Origin: Oscillospiraceae bacterium
Lineage (GTDB): Bacteria; Bacillota; Clostridia; Oscillospirales; CAG-272
Reading direction: 5' to 3'
DNA: 38,141 nt
Assembly (NCBI GenBank): GCA_015063895.1
Contig: SVTG01000017.1
Location: 1-38,141 of the forward strand
The translations under genes and the position numbers were made by a program. Each line of letters starts with the position of its first letter. Positions within the stretch are counted from its first letter, which is position 1. Shown here piece by piece: positions 1 through 7,422 of the stretch. Under the pieces are notes generated by a model that searched no databases, was not told the origin of the DNA, and saw only the letters and a list, made by a program, of their open reading frames with translations.

Positions 1-587
1 GGAGAATACAGATCGACAAATTCGTATCCGTATTTTTCTGACAGGAGCTTTATTTTAACGTTGTTATAAGCTGCTTTTTGATTATTTTTGCCCCATTCCT
101 GACCCATAGATGTAAGAGATAGCAATACTATTTTGGTATTTGGCAGATTTTCCTGAAATCCCTTCAAAATATTTTCATAGTTATCAAACATGGTATCAAA
201 GTTGTTTGCCCCTATGAGCATTACTGCCACTTTAGGCTTTAAGTCATAAACCGATACCTTAAGACGTTTTTCAAGACCAAAGGTCGTTTCACCGCCAATT
301 CCGCGATTCAGAACAAGATATTGCGGATAGTATTTTTCAAGATCGTATCCGTCGGTAAGGCTGTCGCCAAGGAATGCAACGTCCACCTCATAGTCGTCAT
401 ATTGCTCGTTTTCCGCTGTATACATAGCAAGCTTTGCGTCATAATACTCCTGCACCGCTTTTAATAATTGCTCCTTCTCTCGCTTTTGCGGCAATGCCAC
501 AGCAAAAATATAGGTAAGACTTGCCCCTATAGCCAATACAATAGAGAACGCTACCGTTGCAAGAATAATCTTCCTCTTTTTAGTCAT
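1..587 (-). CDS. SGNH/GDSL-type hydrolase, membrane-anchored, C-terminus beyond window
   Basis: Reading the minus strand from an ATG at 587 gives an open frame that runs off the window edge, so only about 195 N-terminal residues are present. Residues 6-30 form one hydrophobic segment after a basic MTKKRK start, which suggests a signal anchor or uncleaved signal peptide. SGNH esterase blocks are visible: block I GDSLTDG with the nucleophilic Ser, block II as NRGIGGET, and block III as LIGANNF. The last normally reads GxND, so Asn is kept. The catalytic Asp-His block V would lie outside the window. A GGTGAG Shine-Dalgarno lies 8 nt before the ATG. Family members deacylate lipids, glycans or cell-wall polymers; the substrate cannot be told here. 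The gene stands alone after a strong terminator. Confidence 0.85.
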   Translation of the reverse strand, partial: MTKKRKIILATVAFSIVLAIGASLTYIFAVALPQKREKEQLLKAVQEYYDAKLAMYTAENEQYDDYEVDVAFLGDSLTDGYDLEKYYPQYLVLNRGIGGETTFGLEKRLKVSVYDLKPKVAVMLIGANNFDTMFDNYENILKGFQENLPNTKIVLLSLTSMGQEWGKNNQKAAYNNVKIKLLSEKYGYEFVDLYS

Positions 588-716
588 AAAGATCCTCACC
601 TCATTTGTTCATCATCTTAAAAGTGGCCGTCAAATTCTTGATTTTAGGTGAGTTTATTATATCACTTAATCCATTGAAAATCAATGAAAAAGGGCAAAAC
701 ACCCTTATTTTGTAAT

Positions 717-765
717 AAAAAAGCCATAATACCGATATTTTTCGTATCAATATTATGGTTTCTTT
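717..765 (-). terminator. Rho-independent terminator, minus strand
   Basis: On the minus strand an ACCATAATATTGAT arm pairs, with two G-U wobbles, with ATCGGTATTATGG and is followed by CTTTTTTATT. It closes the leftmost 140-bp repeat unit and insulates the SGNH hydrolase gene. Confidence 0.65.
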
Positions 766-774
766 ATGGTGTAG

Positions 775-914
775 AGTTGGGATCGTCATTGTCGCTGCGC
801 GACAAAAGCAGATTGTCCGCAGCTTAGCTTGGTTTGGAGTGTTTGCTTAACAGGGCGGTTTTCACGATAGGGATTTACAATCTTCCGTTGGTTCTCCCCA
901 TTCTGTCTCCACCA
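775..914 (-). repeat. 140-bp tandem repeat, copy A
   Basis: Aligned by eye with copy B (961-1100), it differs at about 4 of 140 positions. On the plus strand it begins AGTTGGGATCG, identical to the T-arm end of the neighbouring tRNA-Val, and ends CTGTCTCCACCA, matching the tRNA 3' end in opposite orientation. It has no plausible ORF. It contains a short palindrome, GTCGCTGCGCGAC. Confidence 0.85.
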
Positions 915-960
915 AGAAAAAAGCCCCGCCGAATGGCAGGGCTTTTTTCTTGGTGTGAAC

Positions 961-1100
961 AGTTGGGATCGTCATTGTCGCTACGCGACAAAAGCAGATT
1001 GTCCGCAGCTTAGCTTGGTTTGGGGTGTTTGCTTAACAGGGCGGTTTTTACGGTAGGGATTTACAATCTTCCGTTGGTTCTCCCCATTCTGTCTCCACCA
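961..1100 (-). repeat. 140-bp tandem repeat, copy B
   Basis: Second copy of the unit at 775-914, with the same borders. It sits between two palindromic hairpins (910-955 and 1089-1148). Each unit plus its hairpin would make a short terminated transcript on the minus strand, but no promoter could be recognised within the unit. Confidence 0.85.
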
Positions 1101-1136
1101 CAACAAAAGGGCACCCGACTGGGCGCCCTTTTGTTA
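1101..1136 (-). terminator. Terminator of tRNA-Val, inside a 60-bp palindrome
   Basis: Arms AACAAAAGGGC and GCCCTTTTGTT flank a short GC-rich loop. The inverted repeat extends outward to CTGTCTCCACCA / TGGTGGAGACAG (1089-1148), so it includes the tRNA 3' end itself. Confidence 0.8.
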
Positions 1137-1213
1137 TGGTGGAGACAGTTGGGATCGAACCAATGACCTCATGCATGTCAAGCATGCGCTCTAACCAGCT
1201 GAGCTATGCCTCC
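1137..1213 (-). tRNA. tRNA-Val(GAC), CCA encoded
   Basis: The minus strand folds into a full cloverleaf. Acceptor GGAGGCA pairs with TGTCTCC (one G-U), followed by discriminator A and an encoded CCA. The D stem is GCTC/GAGC. The anticodon stem CATGC/GCATG encloses loop TTGACAT, giving anticodon GAC, which reads the valine codon GUC. The T arm has loop TTCGATC and an A-C mismatch at its first pair. A consensus promoter lies 12 nt upstream and a terminator directly follows. Confidence 0.95.
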
Positions 1214-1225
1214 GTTGACTTTGCC

Positions 1226-1254
1226 ATTATAACACAAACAAAAGAAAAATGCAA
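1226..1254 (-). promoter_or_regulatory. Promoter of tRNA-Val
   Basis: On the minus strand, -35 TTGCAT (1254-1249), a 17-nt spacer, and -10 TATAAT (1231-1226), 12 nt before the first tRNA base. Confidence 0.85.
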
Positions 1255-1333
1255 GCCCTTTTTTGTGTTTTGGCAAAAGTTTTTTTGGGAGGGGAAAATT
1301 GTCGCATCGGCGTGCGTGCCGTTACGCGAGCTT

Positions 1334-1450
1334 TAGGCAAGAGAGAAGTACACAAAGCGCCAAAAAGCAAGGCTTGAGGGCGGGTTCGGATCATTCACTC
1401 TTGCCTAGGCAAGAGTAAATAACCGAGTTTGGATTATTCACGCTTGCCTA
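1334..1450. repeat. MITE-like remnant related to the 21798-22076 element
   Basis: Bounded by TAGGCAAG at the left and CTTGCCTA at the right. Positions 1354-1408 match 22022-22076 almost base for base (GCGCCAAAAAGCAAGGCTTG and onward). Immediately after comes a second small palindrome (1404-1450) made of two terminal repeats. It looks like the right end of the long element fused to another end. The amidohydrolase reading frame ends inside it. Confidence 0.75.
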
Positions 1451-2246
1451 ACAGCCTTTGTGCGTTTTTGTAGAAGATCTTTTCCTGTACGGCGACGGGG
1501 AGCCCTGCGTTTTCTATAAAGGCAATCTCCTTTTTGGGGTTGCTCCAGGGGGTGTCGGAGGCAAAAAGCAGGCGGTTTTGATCGTGGTCGCGCAGCAGCC
1601 GCCACAAAAGCGGTGCTTCGCCTGCGCGGTGCACCGAAAGCGAGGTGTCAAGATAGACGTCCGTGCCGCACAGGTGCTGTAAGACCTCCGCCGCGCGGCG
1701 GTAACCGCCCATGTGTGCGGCCACCATCGGCAGGCGCTTGTGGCGCTTGTGTACGGCGGCGATCATTTCAGGGGTGGCGTGTATAAAATCGGGTGAAATG
1801 GGGTCAAGCCCTGCGTGCAGCACCACGAAAAATCCGCGCTCCTCCACGACTGAGAGCAGACGGTCAAAGCGCGCGTCCGAGAAGGGAATGCCTACGTAAT
1901 CGGGGTGCAGCTTGATGCCCTTGATGCCTGCCGCCGCCAGGCGGTCAAGCTCGCTTTCCCAGGCGGTGCTGTCGGGGTGAAGAGAGCCCAGCGGCAGAAA
2001 AAAGTCGCTGCTCGTCAGGGAAATGGCAAAGCTGTTGACGTTATATTCCTGTTTTTGATTGGTGGCAATGTTACATACCACGGCGCGGTCAATGCCTGCC
2101 GCGCGGAGCAAGCGCTCGGTATCGGCGGCGGTGCCGTCGGTATGGGGGGTGATGGCGGCATCTGCCGAGCAGTTTTGCTTTAATTTGATCATGGCGCGCG
2201 GCGCCAGTGCATCGGGGAAGCAGTGAGAATGAAAATCAATGCGCAT
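1434..2246 (-). CDS. TIM-barrel metal-dependent amidohydrolase (Amidohydro_2 type)
   Basis: A 270-residue protein. The ATG at 2246 (MRIDFHSH) is preferred over an upstream in-frame ATG because AGAGGAA precedes it and homologues start directly with the first metal-binding strand. Visible features are the HxH pair in FHSH (residues 5-7), KLHPDY, HAG, a His in VAAHMGG, and a C-terminal ASDTPW with the catalytic Asp. The class includes 2-pyrone-4,6-dicarboxylate and aminocarboxymuconate hydrolases or decarboxylases and many of unknown substrate, so no specific reaction is proposed. Its last five codons (LGKRE) and stop lie within a MITE-like terminal repeat, so the native C-terminus was probably altered by that element. 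It is transcribed divergently from the decarboxylase operon. Confidence 0.8.
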   Translation of the reverse strand: MRIDFHSHCFPDALAPRAMIKLKQNCSADAAITPHTDGTAADTERLLRAAGIDRAVVCNIATNQKQEYNVNSFAISLTSSDFFLPLGSLHPDSTAWESELDRLAAAGIKGIKLHPDYVGIPFSDARFDRLLSVVEERGFFVVLHAGLDPISPDFIHATPEMIAAVHKRHKRLPMVAAHMGGYRRAAEVLQHLCGTDVYLDTSLSVHRAGEAPLLWRLLRDHDQNRLLFASDTPWSNPKKEIAFIENAGLPVAVQEKIFYKNAQRLLGKRE

Positions 2247-2482
2247 AAAAATTCCTCTTTTCTTGCATGCTATTCTAACACGATTTTGCAAAAAAATGTG
2301 TATAAACTTGCATCGTTTACAAAATCTTAACAAAAAAATTCCAAATATTGCGTGTACATACACACATTATATGTTAAAATATAGGGGTAAGAGATGGAAT
2401 AGGCCGATTGTTTGCTTGCAATCGGCACTTTTGCATCATGCAATCGTTGATAAAAAATTCACAAGCGGAGGTTTATTGCAGC

Positions 2483-3775
2483 ATGGAAAAAAAGCAATCG
2501 GCAGCAAGAGCGCGCCTTGAAGCGTTTTTTGATGCCGCCACTTTTGTAGAGCTGGGGGCGTATATCCGCCGCCCCGGTAATCTGAGTGAAAACGAGGGCG
2601 TTGTTTGCGGCTACGGCGCGGTGTCGGGCAGGCTGGTATTTGCCTTTGCCCAGGACGCCGATGCCATGAAGGGCGCGGTAGATGCGCGTCACGCCGAAAA
2701 GATCGCCGCCCTTTACGATAAGGCTGTTTCGGTGGGGGCCCCTGTGGTCGGTCTTCTTGACAGCGCAGGCGCCGTGGTGTTTGACGGTGCCGCCGCCCTT
2801 TCGGGCTACGGGGGCTTGCTTGATACTGTGGCAAGCGCCTCGGGCGTGGTGCCGCAGCTGGCGCTGGTGCACGGCTGCTGTACGGGTACGATGGCCGTTC
2901 TCGCTGCCGCCTTTGACTTTGCGGTGGTCACGAAAAATGCCGACCTTTACGTGATGGGTGAGGGCAGCGGTGAGGCCGCGTATCTTGCCGGTGAGGCCGC
3001 TATGCTGGTGGAAAACGAGCAAGAGGGTCTTGACGCCCTGCGCGCGCTGCTGGCCTATCTGCCCGACGCCTGTGATAGCGCCTGCGACGCAGGTGTTTCG
3101 GGCGACGACCCGAACCGCCCCGTGGCGCTTGACGGGAAAACGACCGCCAAGGCGGCGCTGGCCGCGCTTTGCGACAACGGTGCGTGCCTCTCGCTCTATG
3201 GCGGCACCGCCCCCGAGGTGGAGGCAGGGCTTGCCACGATGGGTGATACCGCGGTGGCAGTGCTGGCTGTTGACGGGGCTCTGACGCTTGACGGTGTTGA
3301 AAAAATGACGAAAATGCTCCACGTGGCCGATGCCTTCGGGCTGCCCGTGGTCACGCTTTTGAACTGCTGCGGACTTGACGCGGCAGGGAACAGGGGCGCT
3401 GTTGCCCTGGCACGCCTTGCACGCTTGCAGAGTGCCGCCGATACCGCGCGCGTGAGCGTTGTGGTGGGTGCCGCTGTGGGCGCCGGCTTTGTCTTCGGTG
3501 GCAATAAGGCGCTGGGTGCCGACGTGGTGCTTTCTCTGCCCGATGCCGAGATCGCGGCACTTCCTGCCGCCACGGCCGTGGCATTCCTGCAAAACGATGC
3601 TGTTTCCAAAGCCTGTGACCGCGCGACGCTTGAGGATACGTGGCGCCGTGAGCACGCCACAGCCCTTGCCGCCGCCTCGGTGGGTGAGGTTGACGACATT
3701 GTGGCGCCTGCCGAGCTGCGCGCCCGTGTGATCGCCGCCCTTTATATGCTTGAGGGCAAAAACGGGCTGCGCTGA
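2483..3775 (+). CDS. Divergent carboxyltransferase (12S / decarboxylase alpha type) of the biotin-dependent complex
   Basis: 430 residues from the ATG at 2483, chosen because GCGGAGG precedes it; longer upstream starts have no Shine-Dalgarno and add unrelated residues. It has the crotonase-like double fold of acyl-CoA carboxyltransferases. LDSAGAVVFDGAAALSGYG (about residue 93) corresponds to the LNDSGGARIQEG...GYG region of 12S/PccB/MmdA proteins, and HGCCTG and GAAVGAGFVFGG to the two oxyanion-hole regions. Several conserved glycines are replaced and the protein is shorter than the usual 500-520 residues, so substrate use may differ. In known complexes this subunit moves carboxyl between methylmalonyl-CoA (or glutaconyl-CoA, malonyl-CoA) and biotin. 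It is the first gene of a five-gene operon. Confidence 0.75.
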   Translation: MEKKQSAARARLEAFFDAATFVELGAYIRRPGNLSENEGVVCGYGAVSGRLVFAFAQDADAMKGAVDARHAEKIAALYDKAVSVGAPVVGLLDSAGAVVFDGAAALSGYGGLLDTVASASGVVPQLALVHGCCTGTMAVLAAAFDFAVVTKNADLYVMGEGSGEAAYLAGEAAMLVENEQEGLDALRALLAYLPDACDSACDAGVSGDDPNRPVALDGKTTAKAALAALCDNGACLSLYGGTAPEVEAGLATMGDTAVAVLAVDGALTLDGVEKMTKMLHVADAFGLPVVTLLNCCGLDAAGNRGAVALARLARLQSAADTARVSVVVGAAVGAGFVFGGNKALGADVVLSLPDAEIAALPAATAVAFLQNDAVSKACDRATLEDTWRREHATALAAASVGEVDDIVAPAELRARVIAALYMLEGKNGLR

Positions 3776-3786
3776 GTGAGGTGCTG

Positions 3787-4134
3787 ATGATGAATACAAG
3801 CTTAGCTCTCAGCTTGGGTGAGCGCCTTGGCTATGCGGGGCGTATGACCCTGATCGGTATGATGACGATCTTTGCGGCACTTTCCCTTCTGTGGGGGGCG
3901 CTGGCGCTGTTCCGCACAGTCCTTGCCGCCGCCGATAAGCGCCGTGCCGCCAAGACGGCCGACGCGGCGGCCCCCGTTGAGGCCGCCGCGCCTGCTCCCA
4001 CGCCCGTCACCGACGACGGCGCCGTGGTCGCCGCCATTACTGCGGCAATTTCTCTGATGCTCGCCGAGGAAAACGGCGGCAGCACGCCCGCCTTCCGCGT
4101 GGTTTCCTTCAAGCGCTCGGGCAAAAAACTTTAA
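3787..4134 (+). CDS. OadG-like small membrane subunit of Na+-pumping decarboxylase
   Basis: About 115 residues. The ATG at 3787 is taken because GAGG at 3778-3781 lies just upstream; 3790 is also possible. After a short N-terminus there is one membrane helix (about residues 20-43), then a long Ala/Pro-rich linker and a small charged C-terminal region. This is the build of OadG / MmdD gamma-delta subunits, which hold the carboxyltransferase and biotin carrier near the membrane subunit. It starts 11 bp after the preceding stop and is followed closely by the biotin carrier gene, so co-translation in one complex is likely. Sequence conservation in this family is low, so the call rests largely on topology and context. 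Confidence 0.75.
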   Translation: MMNTSLALSLGERLGYAGRMTLIGMMTIFAALSLLWGALALFRTVLAAADKRRAAKTADAAAPVEAAAPAPTPVTDDGAVVAAITAAISLMLAEENGGSTPAFRVVSFKRSGKKL

Positions 4135-4155
4135 GAAAGGCTTTGGTAGAATACA

Positions 4156-4539
4156 ATGAGAAGATTTCAGGTAACCGTAAACGGTACGCAATATGACGTG
4201 ATGATCGAGGAGGTCGGCGCAGCCGCCCCCGTAACCCCCGTAACCCCCGCCGCGCCCGTAGCGCCCAAAGCGCCTGTCGCCCCCGCAGCACCTGCAGCCC
4301 CCGCAGCACCCGTCGCCGCTCCCGCAGGGGAGCCCGTGAAGGCGCCGATGCCCGGCACCGTGATGCGTGTGAACGTCAAGGCAGGGGGTAGCGTAAAATC
4401 GGGTGACGTGCTTCTGGTGCTGGAGGCCATGAAGATGGAAAACGATATCGTTGCCCCCCGTGACGGTGTGGTAGCCGCCGTGGTGGCGGCACAGGGTGCG
4501 ACCGTTGCCACCGACGACGTATTGGTGACCTTACAGTAA
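4156..4539 (+). CDS. Biotin carboxyl carrier subunit
   Basis: 127 residues. The C-terminal 70 form a biotinyl domain with EAMKMEND, where the Lys is the biotinylation site, and preceding PMPGTVMRVNVKAG. The N-terminal 25 residues form a beta strand pair (MRRFQVTVNGTQYDV), and the middle is a flexible Ala/Pro/Val linker of about 40 residues built from repeated APVAP and APAAP units. It would shuttle carboxybiotin between the carboxyltransferases on either side of it in the operon and the OadB pump. Size and build match GcdC / MmdC / 1.3S carriers. Confidence 0.92.
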   Translation: MRRFQVTVNGTQYDVMIEEVGAAAPVTPVTPAAPVAPKAPVAPAAPAAPAAPVAAPAGEPVKAPMPGTVMRVNVKAGGSVKSGDVLLVLEAMKMENDIVAPRDGVVAAVVAAQGATVATDDVLVTLQ

Positions 4540-4552
4540 ACGGAGCATTGCC

Positions 4553-5737
4553 ATGCTTGATAACGTTTTAAACTTTTTGCAAAGCACGGGTGTGTATCGG
4601 CTATTCGCCGATAACCCCCTGTGGTGGCAAACGGCGGTCATGTTTCTCATTTCCGCGGTGCTTGTCTACCTTGCCGTGGTGCGCGGCTTTGAGCCGCTGC
4701 TGCTTCTGCCCATCGCCATCGGCATGTTTTTGACGAATATGCCGGGTGCCGAGCTCTTTCACCCCGAGCTGTTTTTGATGGCAGGGGAGATCGACTACGG
4801 TGCAGTCCTGCACGAGGGTGGGCTCATTGACCTGCTTTACCTCGGTGTTAAGCTCGGTATCTACCCGTGCCTTATTTTCATCGGCATCGGTGCGATGACC
4901 GATTTCTCGCCCCTGATCGCCAACCCGAAAACCCTTCTGATCGGCGCAGGTGCGCAGTTCGGTGTTTTCGTTGCCTTTTCGGCGGCTCTCATTTCGGGCG
5001 TGTTCACGCCCCAGGAGGCGGCGGCCATCGGCATCATTGGCGGTGCGGACGGCCCGACGGCCATTCTTGTCACCAAGGTGCTGGCGCCCCATCTTTTGGG
5101 TGCCATTGCCATCGCGGCATACAGCTATATGGCGCTGATCCCGATGATCCAGCCCCCCTTTATGCGTCTTTTGACGACCAAAAAGGAGCGCGCCATTCGT
5201 ATGACCACGCTGCGCCGTGTTTCAACGGTTGAAAAGGTCTGCTTCCCCCTGATCGTGACCTTTGTTGTCTGGCTGATCGTGCCCGACGCCGTCACGCTGA
5301 TCGGGTGCTTGATGTTCGGTAACCTCTTGAACGTTTGCGGTGTGACCGACCGCCTTTCCAAGACCGCGCAAAACGAGCTGATCAATATCGTGACGATCTT
5401 CCTCGGTATCAGCGTGGGTGCTACGGCGACGGCCGCGAATTTCCTCAAGCTTGAAACGCTGCTGATCATTGGCTGCGGCCTTGCCGCCTTTATCGTGTCG
5501 ACCTGCGGCGGGCTCCTGACGGCAAAGATCATGAACGTGCTCTCGGGCGGTAAGATCAATCCTCTCATTGGCTCGGCGGGTGTATCTGCGGTGCCGATGG
5601 CGGCGCGTGTGTCGCAAAAGGTCGGCAGAGAAACCGACCCCAACAACTACCTTCTGATGCACGCAATGGGCCCCAATGTGGCGGGCGTGATCGGTTCTGC
5701 CATTGCCGCGGGCGTCTTCCTTTCCTGGGCTTTCTGA
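4553..5737 (+). CDS. oadB: Sodium ion-translocating decarboxylase beta subunit
   Basis: 394 residues, start at 4553 after CGGAG. A polytopic membrane protein with about nine to eleven hydrophobic segments. It carries the family signature GGADGPTAI, whose Asp is the Na+/proton-coupling residue in characterised OadB/MmdB/GcdB, and a C-terminal GSAGVSAVPMAARV followed by DPNNYLLMHAMGPNVAGV, which supplies the other conserved polar residues. It decarboxylates carboxybiotin and exports Na+ in the process. The neighbouring carrier and OadG-like subunit complete the pump. Length is slightly below the usual 400-430. Confidence 0.95.
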   Translation: MLDNVLNFLQSTGVYRLFADNPLWWQTAVMFLISAVLVYLAVVRGFEPLLLLPIAIGMFLTNMPGAELFHPELFLMAGEIDYGAVLHEGGLIDLLYLGVKLGIYPCLIFIGIGAMTDFSPLIANPKTLLIGAGAQFGVFVAFSAALISGVFTPQEAAAIGIIGGADGPTAILVTKVLAPHLLGAIAIAAYSYMALIPMIQPPFMRLLTTKKERAIRMTTLRRVSTVEKVCFPLIVTFVVWLIVPDAVTLIGCLMFGNLLNVCGVTDRLSKTAQNELINIVTIFLGISVGATATAANFLKLETLLIIGCGLAAFIVSTCGGLLTAKIMNVLSGGKINPLIGSAGVSAVPMAARVSQKVGRETDPNNYLLMHAMGPNVAGVIGSAIAAGVFLSWAF

Positions 5738-5776
5738 GGTAAAGGCCCTTTTATACCTTAAATTTTGGAGATTGCT

Positions 5777-7171
5777 ATGTCTAAAGTGAAAATTACAGAA
5801 ACGATTATCCGCGACGCGCACCAGTCTTTGATCGCCACGCGTATGACGACCGAGGAGATGCTGCCCGCGCTTGAAAAAATGGATAAGATCGGCTATCATT
5901 CGATCGAGGCGTGGGGCGGCGCCACCTTTGACAGCTGCCTGCGCTTTCTCGGGGAGGATCCCTGGCAGCGCCTGCGCGTGATCCGTGACAAGGTCAAAAA
6001 CACCAAGCTGCAAATGCTGTTCCGCGGTCAGAATATTCTCGGCTATCGCCATTATTCCGATGACGTGGTGGCCTATTTCGTGCAAAAATCGATTGCAAAC
6101 GGCATTGATATTTTGCGTATCTTTGATGCGCTCAACGATCCGCGCAACCTGAAGACCGCTATAGATGCCACGCGCCGCGAGGGCGGCCACGTGCAGGCGG
6201 CGTTCTCCTATACCACGGGCCCCGGCTACACGCTGGAGTATTACGCGGGGTATGCCAAGCAGTTGGAGGAAATGGGTGCCGATTCTATCTGTATCAAGGA
6301 TATGGCGGGGCTTCTCAAGCCCTTTGACGCCTATGAGCTTGTCAAGGCGATCAAGGGGGCTGTCAGCCTGCCTGTGCAGCTGCACACCCACTATACCGCA
6401 GGTCTTGCCTCCATGACGCTTCTCAAGGCCGTGGAGGCAGGTGTGGACGTGATCGACACGGCGATGTCGCCCTTGGCGATGGGCACCTCTCAGCCCCCCA
6501 CCGAAACGCTGGTGGCGGCGCTGGCCGGCACTCCGTACGACACGGGCATTGATCTTGGGGCCCTGGATGAGATCACCAAGCATTTTACGGTGCTGCGCGA
6601 AAAGTACCTTGCCAGCGGTCAGCTTGACGTCAAGGCCCTGAAGGTTGACGTCAACGCACTGCTTTACCAGGTGCCGGGCGGTATGCTTTCCAACCTCATG
6701 CGCCAGCTGGCCGATGCAGGGAAGTCGCATCTGCTCGGCGAGGTCTTAAACGAGGTGCCGCGCGTGCGCGCCGACGTCGGGTATCCGCCGCTGGTCACGC
6801 CCTCCTCGCAGATCGTTGGCACACAGGCCGTGTTCAACGTGCTTGGCGGTGAGCGTTATAAGATGGTTACCAAGGAGTTCCGCGCTATGGTGCGCGGTGA
6901 ATACGGCAAAACGCCGATGCCGATCGATCCTGCGATCACAGCCAAGATCATCGGTGATGAGCAGCCCATCACCTGCCGCCCTGCCGACAATCTCGCCCCC
7001 GAGCTTGACGCCTTGCGCGAAAAGATGGCAGGGTATCTCGAGCAGGAGGAGGACGTGCTGACCTACGCCCTGTTTGAGCAGGTGGCCGTGAAATTCTTTG
7101 AGGAGCGCAAGAAAAAGCTCTACGGCATCGATAAAAACGCCGATAGTACCCTCGGCGTTCACTCCGTGTAA
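5777..7171 (+). CDS. oadA: Oxaloacetate decarboxylase alpha / transcarboxylase 5S-type carboxyltransferase
   Basis: 464 residues from ATG 5777, with TTGGAG just upstream; a TTG at 5765 is disfavoured. It is an HMGL-like TIM barrel with RDAHQSL (metal-binding Asp, residues 12-18), FRGQN, the carbamylated-lysine motif IKDMAG, and the metal ligands HTHYTAG, followed by a PYC/OadA conserved carboxylase domain. It lacks the biotinyl domain found at the C-terminus of classical OadA, so it must use the separate carrier encoded two genes upstream, as the propionibacterial transcarboxylase 5S subunit does. Substrate is expected to be oxaloacetate/pyruvate. It is the last gene of the operon, followed by a strong terminator. 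Confidence 0.93.
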   Translation: MSKVKITETIIRDAHQSLIATRMTTEEMLPALEKMDKIGYHSIEAWGGATFDSCLRFLGEDPWQRLRVIRDKVKNTKLQMLFRGQNILGYRHYSDDVVAYFVQKSIANGIDILRIFDALNDPRNLKTAIDATRREGGHVQAAFSYTTGPGYTLEYYAGYAKQLEEMGADSICIKDMAGLLKPFDAYELVKAIKGAVSLPVQLHTHYTAGLASMTLLKAVEAGVDVIDTAMSPLAMGTSQPPTETLVAALAGTPYDTGIDLGALDEITKHFTVLREKYLASGQLDVKALKVDVNALLYQVPGGMLSNLMRQLADAGKSHLLGEVLNEVPRVRADVGYPPLVTPSSQIVGTQAVFNVLGGERYKMVTKEFRAMVRGEYGKTPMPIDPAITAKIIGDEQPITCRPADNLAPELDALREKMAGYLEQEEDVLTYALFEQVAVKFFEERKKKLYGIDKNADSTLGVHSV

Positions 7172-7180
7172 AAATTTACG

Positions 7181-7403
7181 GTAGGGGCGTTTGTTTGTTG
7201 CACGTCCGAAAACGACCGTATAAAAAAGGAACAGCCGCGGCTGTTCCTTTTTTTAATATAATGGCAGGCGACGTGTGACGGTGGCCGATGCGGACGACCG
7301 ATCAACGGACGACCGATGGTCGCCCCTACAAGCGTAGGTTTTCTTTTGTCGTGTATGCCATGTAAAACAATTTACATTCGTAGGGGCGTGCATTGCACGT
7401 CCG
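7181..7403. repeat. REP-like palindrome cluster (GTAGGGGCG family)
   Basis: GTAGGGGCG followed within 6-12 nt by GCACGTCCGAAAAC occurs at 7181 and again at 7380; a reverse-oriented CGCCCCTAC end lies at about 7321. CGGACGACCGAT is directly repeated near 7291 and 7307. Pairing of GTAGGGGCG with CGCCCCTAC gives imperfect stems. These are dispersed intergenic palindromes between convergent transcription units. Confidence 0.65.
7228..7254 (+). terminator. Terminator of the decarboxylase operon
   Basis: GGAACAGCC GC GGCTGTTCC perfect stem at 7228-7247 followed by TTTTTTT. Confidence 0.9.
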
Positions 7404-7422
7404 AAAACGCCCGATGCGGGGC

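Larger units (their letters stand above)
588..1136. other. Gene-free stretch: two 140-bp repeats, palindromes and terminators
   Basis: No convincing ORF occurs in this 549-bp gap between the SGNH hydrolase and tRNA-Val. It holds a terminator hairpin (717-765), two near-identical 140-bp units (775-914 and 961-1100) and, between or beside them, two roughly 60-bp inverted repeats (903-963 and 1089-1148). The cores of these inverted repeats look like rho-independent terminators for the minus strand. The arrangement on that strand is tRNA, terminator, unit, terminator, unit, terminator. Confidence 0.7.

Noticed and set aside
1136..1336. 66-codon ORF reading through tRNA-Val
   Set aside because: It is the complement of the tRNA gene and its promoter, a common false gene call.
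5222..6730. 502-codon antisense ORF opposite the oadB/oadA genes
   Set aside because: A long open frame caused by high-GC codon bias of the real genes; the peptide is His/Arg-rich with no motif. The same holds for antisense frames at 2459-3799, 10703-11959 and 25084-26133.
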